From: Pectobacterium polonicum
GTDB lineage: Bacteria > Pseudomonadota > Gammaproteobacteria > Enterobacterales > Enterobacteriaceae
Assembly (NCBI RefSeq): GCF_005497185.1
Contig: NZ_RJTN01000005.1
Location: forward strand, 130,953 to 194,952
DNA length: 64,000 nt
Direction: 5' to 3'
The notes beneath the pieces were generated by a model. It searched no databases, had not been told where the DNA came from, and saw only the letters and a program-made list of their open reading frames with translations. Every line of letters starts with the position of its first letter. The stretch's first letter is position 1. Both the position numbers and the translations under genes were made by a program. Shown one piece after another: positions 61,739 to 64,000 of this stretch.

Positions 61739-62686
61739 TTATTCGGTATCGATATTCGCCATACTCTGCGGTTGGCGAGAAGCCAGCGATTTTTGTTTCT
61801 TATAGCTCAATGCGGCGGCGGGCACCTCACTAACCTTACCGGTTTCAATCCACTTACGCAGGCGGTTAGCATCCGCAAAGTGCGTGTACTTACCGAATGC
61901 ATCCAACACCACCAGCGCAACAGGTCGTTGATTAATGACCGTGCGCATTACCAGACAATGCCCGGCCTGATTCGTAAAACCCGTTTTGGTGAGCTGAATG
62001 CTCCAGTCCGCTTTATAGACCAGATGATTAGTATTTCTGAACGGCAGGCTATACGCCGGATGGGTGAACGTCGCCGTTTTTTCCTGTGTCGTGCTGAGCT
62101 GGCTCAGTAATGGATATTGCTTGCTGGCAATCAGGAGCTTGGTAAGATCGCGGGCGGTCGACACATTATTAATGGACAAGCCCGTCGGCTCTACATAACG
62201 CGTGTGTGCCATACCGAGTGCGCGAGCTTTGGCATTCATCGCACGGATAAACGCCTGATAGCCGCCCGGATAGTGGTGCGCCAGACTGGCAGCCGCACGG
62301 TTTTCGGATGACATCAGCGCCAGTAACAGCATGTCACGGCGGCTGATCTCACTGTTCAAACGAACACGTGAGTACACTCCTTTCATTTCTTTCGTCTGGC
62401 TGATATCCACAGAGATAATTTCATCCAGCGGCAGATTGGCATCCAGCACCACCAGCGCAGTCATCAGCTTTGTCACCGACGCGATCGGCACAACGACGTC
62501 AGGATTGCTGGAATAAAGAATATGGTTATCACTCAAATCCACCACCATCGCGCTACCAGAAGCAATTTCCTGATGCGCAGTGCCGGCGGAATACGTCGGC
62601 GCTTTCGCCACAGCCTGAGGCAACATCACAACATGGGTTGACAGGACCAACAGGCCAAAAAGAGAAAGCTTAAAATTTTTAGTCAT
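61739..62686 (-). CDS. pbpG: D-alanyl-D-alanine endopeptidase PBP7
   Basis: A 315-residue periplasmic penicillin-binding protein. Signal peptide [20 protein letters not shown] extends to AVAKA. The three active-site motifs are SVTK (in [15 protein letters not shown]), SEN ([20 protein letters not shown]) and KTG ([16 protein letters not shown]). E. coli PBP7 cleaves D-Ala-mDAP cross-links. Length and motif spacing match. It is a single gene, preceded by an AT-rich promoter region. Confidence 0.96.
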   Translation of the reverse strand: MTKNFKLSLFGLLVLSTHVVMLPQAVAKAPTYSAGTAHQEIASGSAMVVDLSDNHILYSSNPDVVVPIASVTKLMTALVVLDANLPLDEIISVDISQTKEMKGVYSRVRLNSEISRRDMLLLALMSSENRAAASLAHHYPGGYQAFIRAMNAKARALGMAHTRYVEPTGLSINNVSTARDLTKLLIASKQYPLLSQLSTTQEKTATFTHPAYSLPFRNTNHLVYKADWSIQLTKTGFTNQAGHCLVMRTVINQRPVALVVLDAFGKYTHFADANRLRKWIETGKVSEVPAAALSYKKQKSLASRQPQSMANIDTE

Positions 62687-62818
62687 TCTTCAATAACTTA
62701 AACAGTATTCTGTTAAATGAAAGGAATAGGCATCGGCATTATAATTTACCGCTTCTCCCCACGCACTCATGCAGCAGAAAAAGCTTTGTGACAAATTTTG
62801 ACAGCCGATTATAGCAAC

Positions 62819-63346
62819 CTACTGTTTTTTATCGTGTTGCGCCAGAGGCGGTCTTATTTTGTACATCTGGCTAAGCAAACGCAGGCTGACGCCGCTGAAT
62901 ATCCCGGCGGTAATCCCACTTGCCGCACCGGATAGCAGGCAGAATACGGGCTCATACGCCACAGCGGGAAACAGAGCCAACTGGACGGAAAAGTAGAAAT
63001 GAGAACAAAACGTCAGCAGCATCAAGACCAGCGGCCACCACGAACCGGTGCGTTGAAAATGGCGCGATTCGGGTAGGTAAGTTCCTGACGTCTTCCCCCA
63101 CGCCCATCCGATGCCCAGCCCAACGATCAACGCCAGCAGAAATCCCCCCGCTGCCTCAAGCGGGAGTCGCAACGTATGAAAAATCGCGCTGATACCCCAC
63201 ACCATGAAAACCATCGGCACAACTAACATCCGCACCAGCGATTGCTGTCGTGGCCGGCTGGCTTTTACACCAACATAAATCAGGTAACCCAAAATAGCCC
63301 ACACCCAATAAGGCGTGTGGCGCAGAATAATCAGCTGGTTTTCCAC
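62819..63346 (-). CDS. DUF6622-like multi-span membrane protein
   Basis: A 175-residue protein with about five hydrophobic segments (MENQLIILRHTPYWVWAILG, LVVPMVFMVWGISAIFHTL, GGFLLALIVGLGIGWAWG, LVLMLLTFCSHFYFSVQLAL and a C-terminal one). The pattern RHTPYWVWAIL and WGKTSG in the middle fit the DUF6622 family. The function of that family is unknown. It lies close to the FMN-binding gene on the same strand. Confidence 0.7.
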   Translation of the reverse strand: MENQLIILRHTPYWVWAILGYLIYVGVKASRPRQQSLVRMLVVPMVFMVWGISAIFHTLRLPLEAAGGFLLALIVGLGIGWAWGKTSGTYLPESRHFQRTGSWWPLVLMLLTFCSHFYFSVQLALFPAVAYEPVFCLLSGAASGITAGIFSGVSLRLLSQMYKIRPPLAQHDKKQ

Positions 63347-63408
63347 GGCAATGTGATTCCTTTATCAACGATGCCTTTATGAGTGATGATAGCCACGTTG
63401 CTGCCCAA

Positions 63409-63768
63409 TCACGGTGTGATTTTTGCCTGTTCTAGCGCCTGTTTCACCGCGTTAATCACGCCCTGGCTTGATAATGTGGCACCCGTTACCGCATCGACTT
63501 TGTTGATATCCTGCTTCTCAAGAAGTTCCGGCACAATTTGATCCGTCGCGCTCAGCATCATCGCCTCGGTATCGCCATGCTTGCGCACTTCAGCATTAGC
63601 GATCTTCCCATCTTTGATGCTGACCGTGACCTCAACTTCCGCCGCCTTACCCTGTGCTTTACCGATGTAGGTGCCGTCTTTATATTGCGCCACATTACTG
63701 CCATGAACGGACAAAGAAAAAGCCATCACCACCGTGGCCAGCACCGCCGGAATAGATTTTTTCATCAT
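63409..63768 (-). CDS. FMN-binding domain protein
   Basis: A 119-residue exported protein. The signal peptide (MMKKSIPAVLATVVMAFSLS then VHGSN) precedes a small FMN_bind domain with YKDGTYIGKAQGKAAEVEVT and KVDAVTGATLSSQGVINAVK. The DAVTGATLSS motif is the site where FMN is attached through phosphoester to Thr in NqrC/RnfG-type proteins. It probably takes part in periplasmic electron transfer. The second Met codon is an equally possible start. The next gene upstream is only partly in the window. Confidence 0.85.
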   Translation of the reverse strand: MMKKSIPAVLATVVMAFSLSVHGSNVAQYKDGTYIGKAQGKAAEVEVTVSIKDGKIANAEVRKHGDTEAMMLSATDQIVPELLEKQDINKVDAVTGATLSSQGVINAVKQALEQAKITP

Positions 63769-63825
63769 TTTTCCCTATGTAAATAAAACAACAAAAGCAA
63801 CAATTCAATAACCAAAAAAGAACAG

Positions 63826-64000
63826 TCAGTTAAAACCTAATAATTGGTAATAAGATTTCGTTTCAATATTATCCAATGACAACTGAAGCCGTAATGCACA
63901 CTCTATACACCGATCTCTGAGTGCTTTCAACTGAGTTTCATCATCGGTCATCACTGATATTTCGACAAAATACCCAAGCGATTCAATATAGTCGAGGGTA
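63826..64000 (-). CDS. CYTH-domain protein, C-terminal part (class IV adenylate cyclase-like)
   Basis: The last 57 codons of a gene that continues beyond the window: the readable end is TLDYIESLGYFVEISVMTDD, then ETQLKALRDRCIECA, ending KSYYQLLGFN. The pattern LDxIExLGxFVEIxV followed by a helical region and SYYxLL is the C-terminus of CYTH / CyaB-type class IV adenylate cyclase or thiamine triphosphatase-like proteins. It is too short to tell which. It stands upstream of the FMN-binding gene on the same strand. Confidence 0.72.
   Translation of the reverse strand, partial: TLDYIESLGYFVEISVMTDDETQLKALRDRCIECALRLQLSLDNIETKSYYQLLGFN

Overview
The window looks like chromosomal DNA of a soft-rot enterobacterium, most likely Pectobacterium. 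The block ompX - rhtA - dps - glnHPQ and the genes ybiB, dinG, yaiL, pbpG, idi and bglX are enterobacterial, and a serralysin with its own type I secretion operon is typical of soft-rot Pectobacteriaceae. No rRNA, tRNA, CRISPR array or insertion sequence was seen.

Region 1 (1 to about 9.3 kb, with debris to 11.3 kb) is mobile DNA: two P4-like satellite elements in tandem. The window opens inside a tyrosine integrase (int1). After it come alpA, a YlcI/YnfO-type small protein, an Icd-like protein, a 55-aa protein, a DUF927 primase/helicase, and an iteron cluster that looks like a replication origin. An unknown two-gene cassette, a ParDE-type toxin-antitoxin pair and a few small genes complete the first element. 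A second, nearly identical integrase (int2) without a recognisable start codon follows, then decayed copies of the toxin-antitoxin region.

Region 2 (9.8 to 24.2 kb) is mostly core: yaiL, a cold-shock-domain protein, a cupin, a rhodanese membrane protein, a MATE pump, a CynX/NimT exporter, ompX, rhtA, a P-loop kinase-like gene, dps, glnHPQ, an M3 peptidase and ybiB.

Region 3 (24.4 to 40.0 kb, minus strand) is a contractile phage-tail cluster with holin, lysozyme-like transglycosylase, nested spanins, sheath, tube, tape measure, baseplate, spike and fibre, but no capsid, portal or terminase genes. It is best read as an R-type tailocin of the carotovoricin kind. Structural and lysis genes are separated by a strong terminator.

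Region 4 (40.2 to 46.6 kb, minus strand) is the extracellular metalloprotease operon: serralysin, inhibitor, then ABC, membrane-fusion and TolC-like secretion proteins. Regions 3 and 4 together sit between ybiB and dinG, which are neighbours in E. coli K-12, so about 23 kb of tailocin plus protease genes interrupts a core gene pair.

Region 5 (47 to 64 kb) holds dinG, an AraC regulator with an adjacent LysE-type exporter, a 35-aa membrane peptide, idi and bglX. Next is a divergent locus pairing a class-III PLP enzyme of the phospholyase type with a 2-aminoethylphosphonate-type ABC importer and a DeoR regulator. A GST, pbpG, a DUF6622-like membrane protein, an FMN-binding protein and the 3' end of a CYTH (class IV adenylate cyclase-like) gene close the window.
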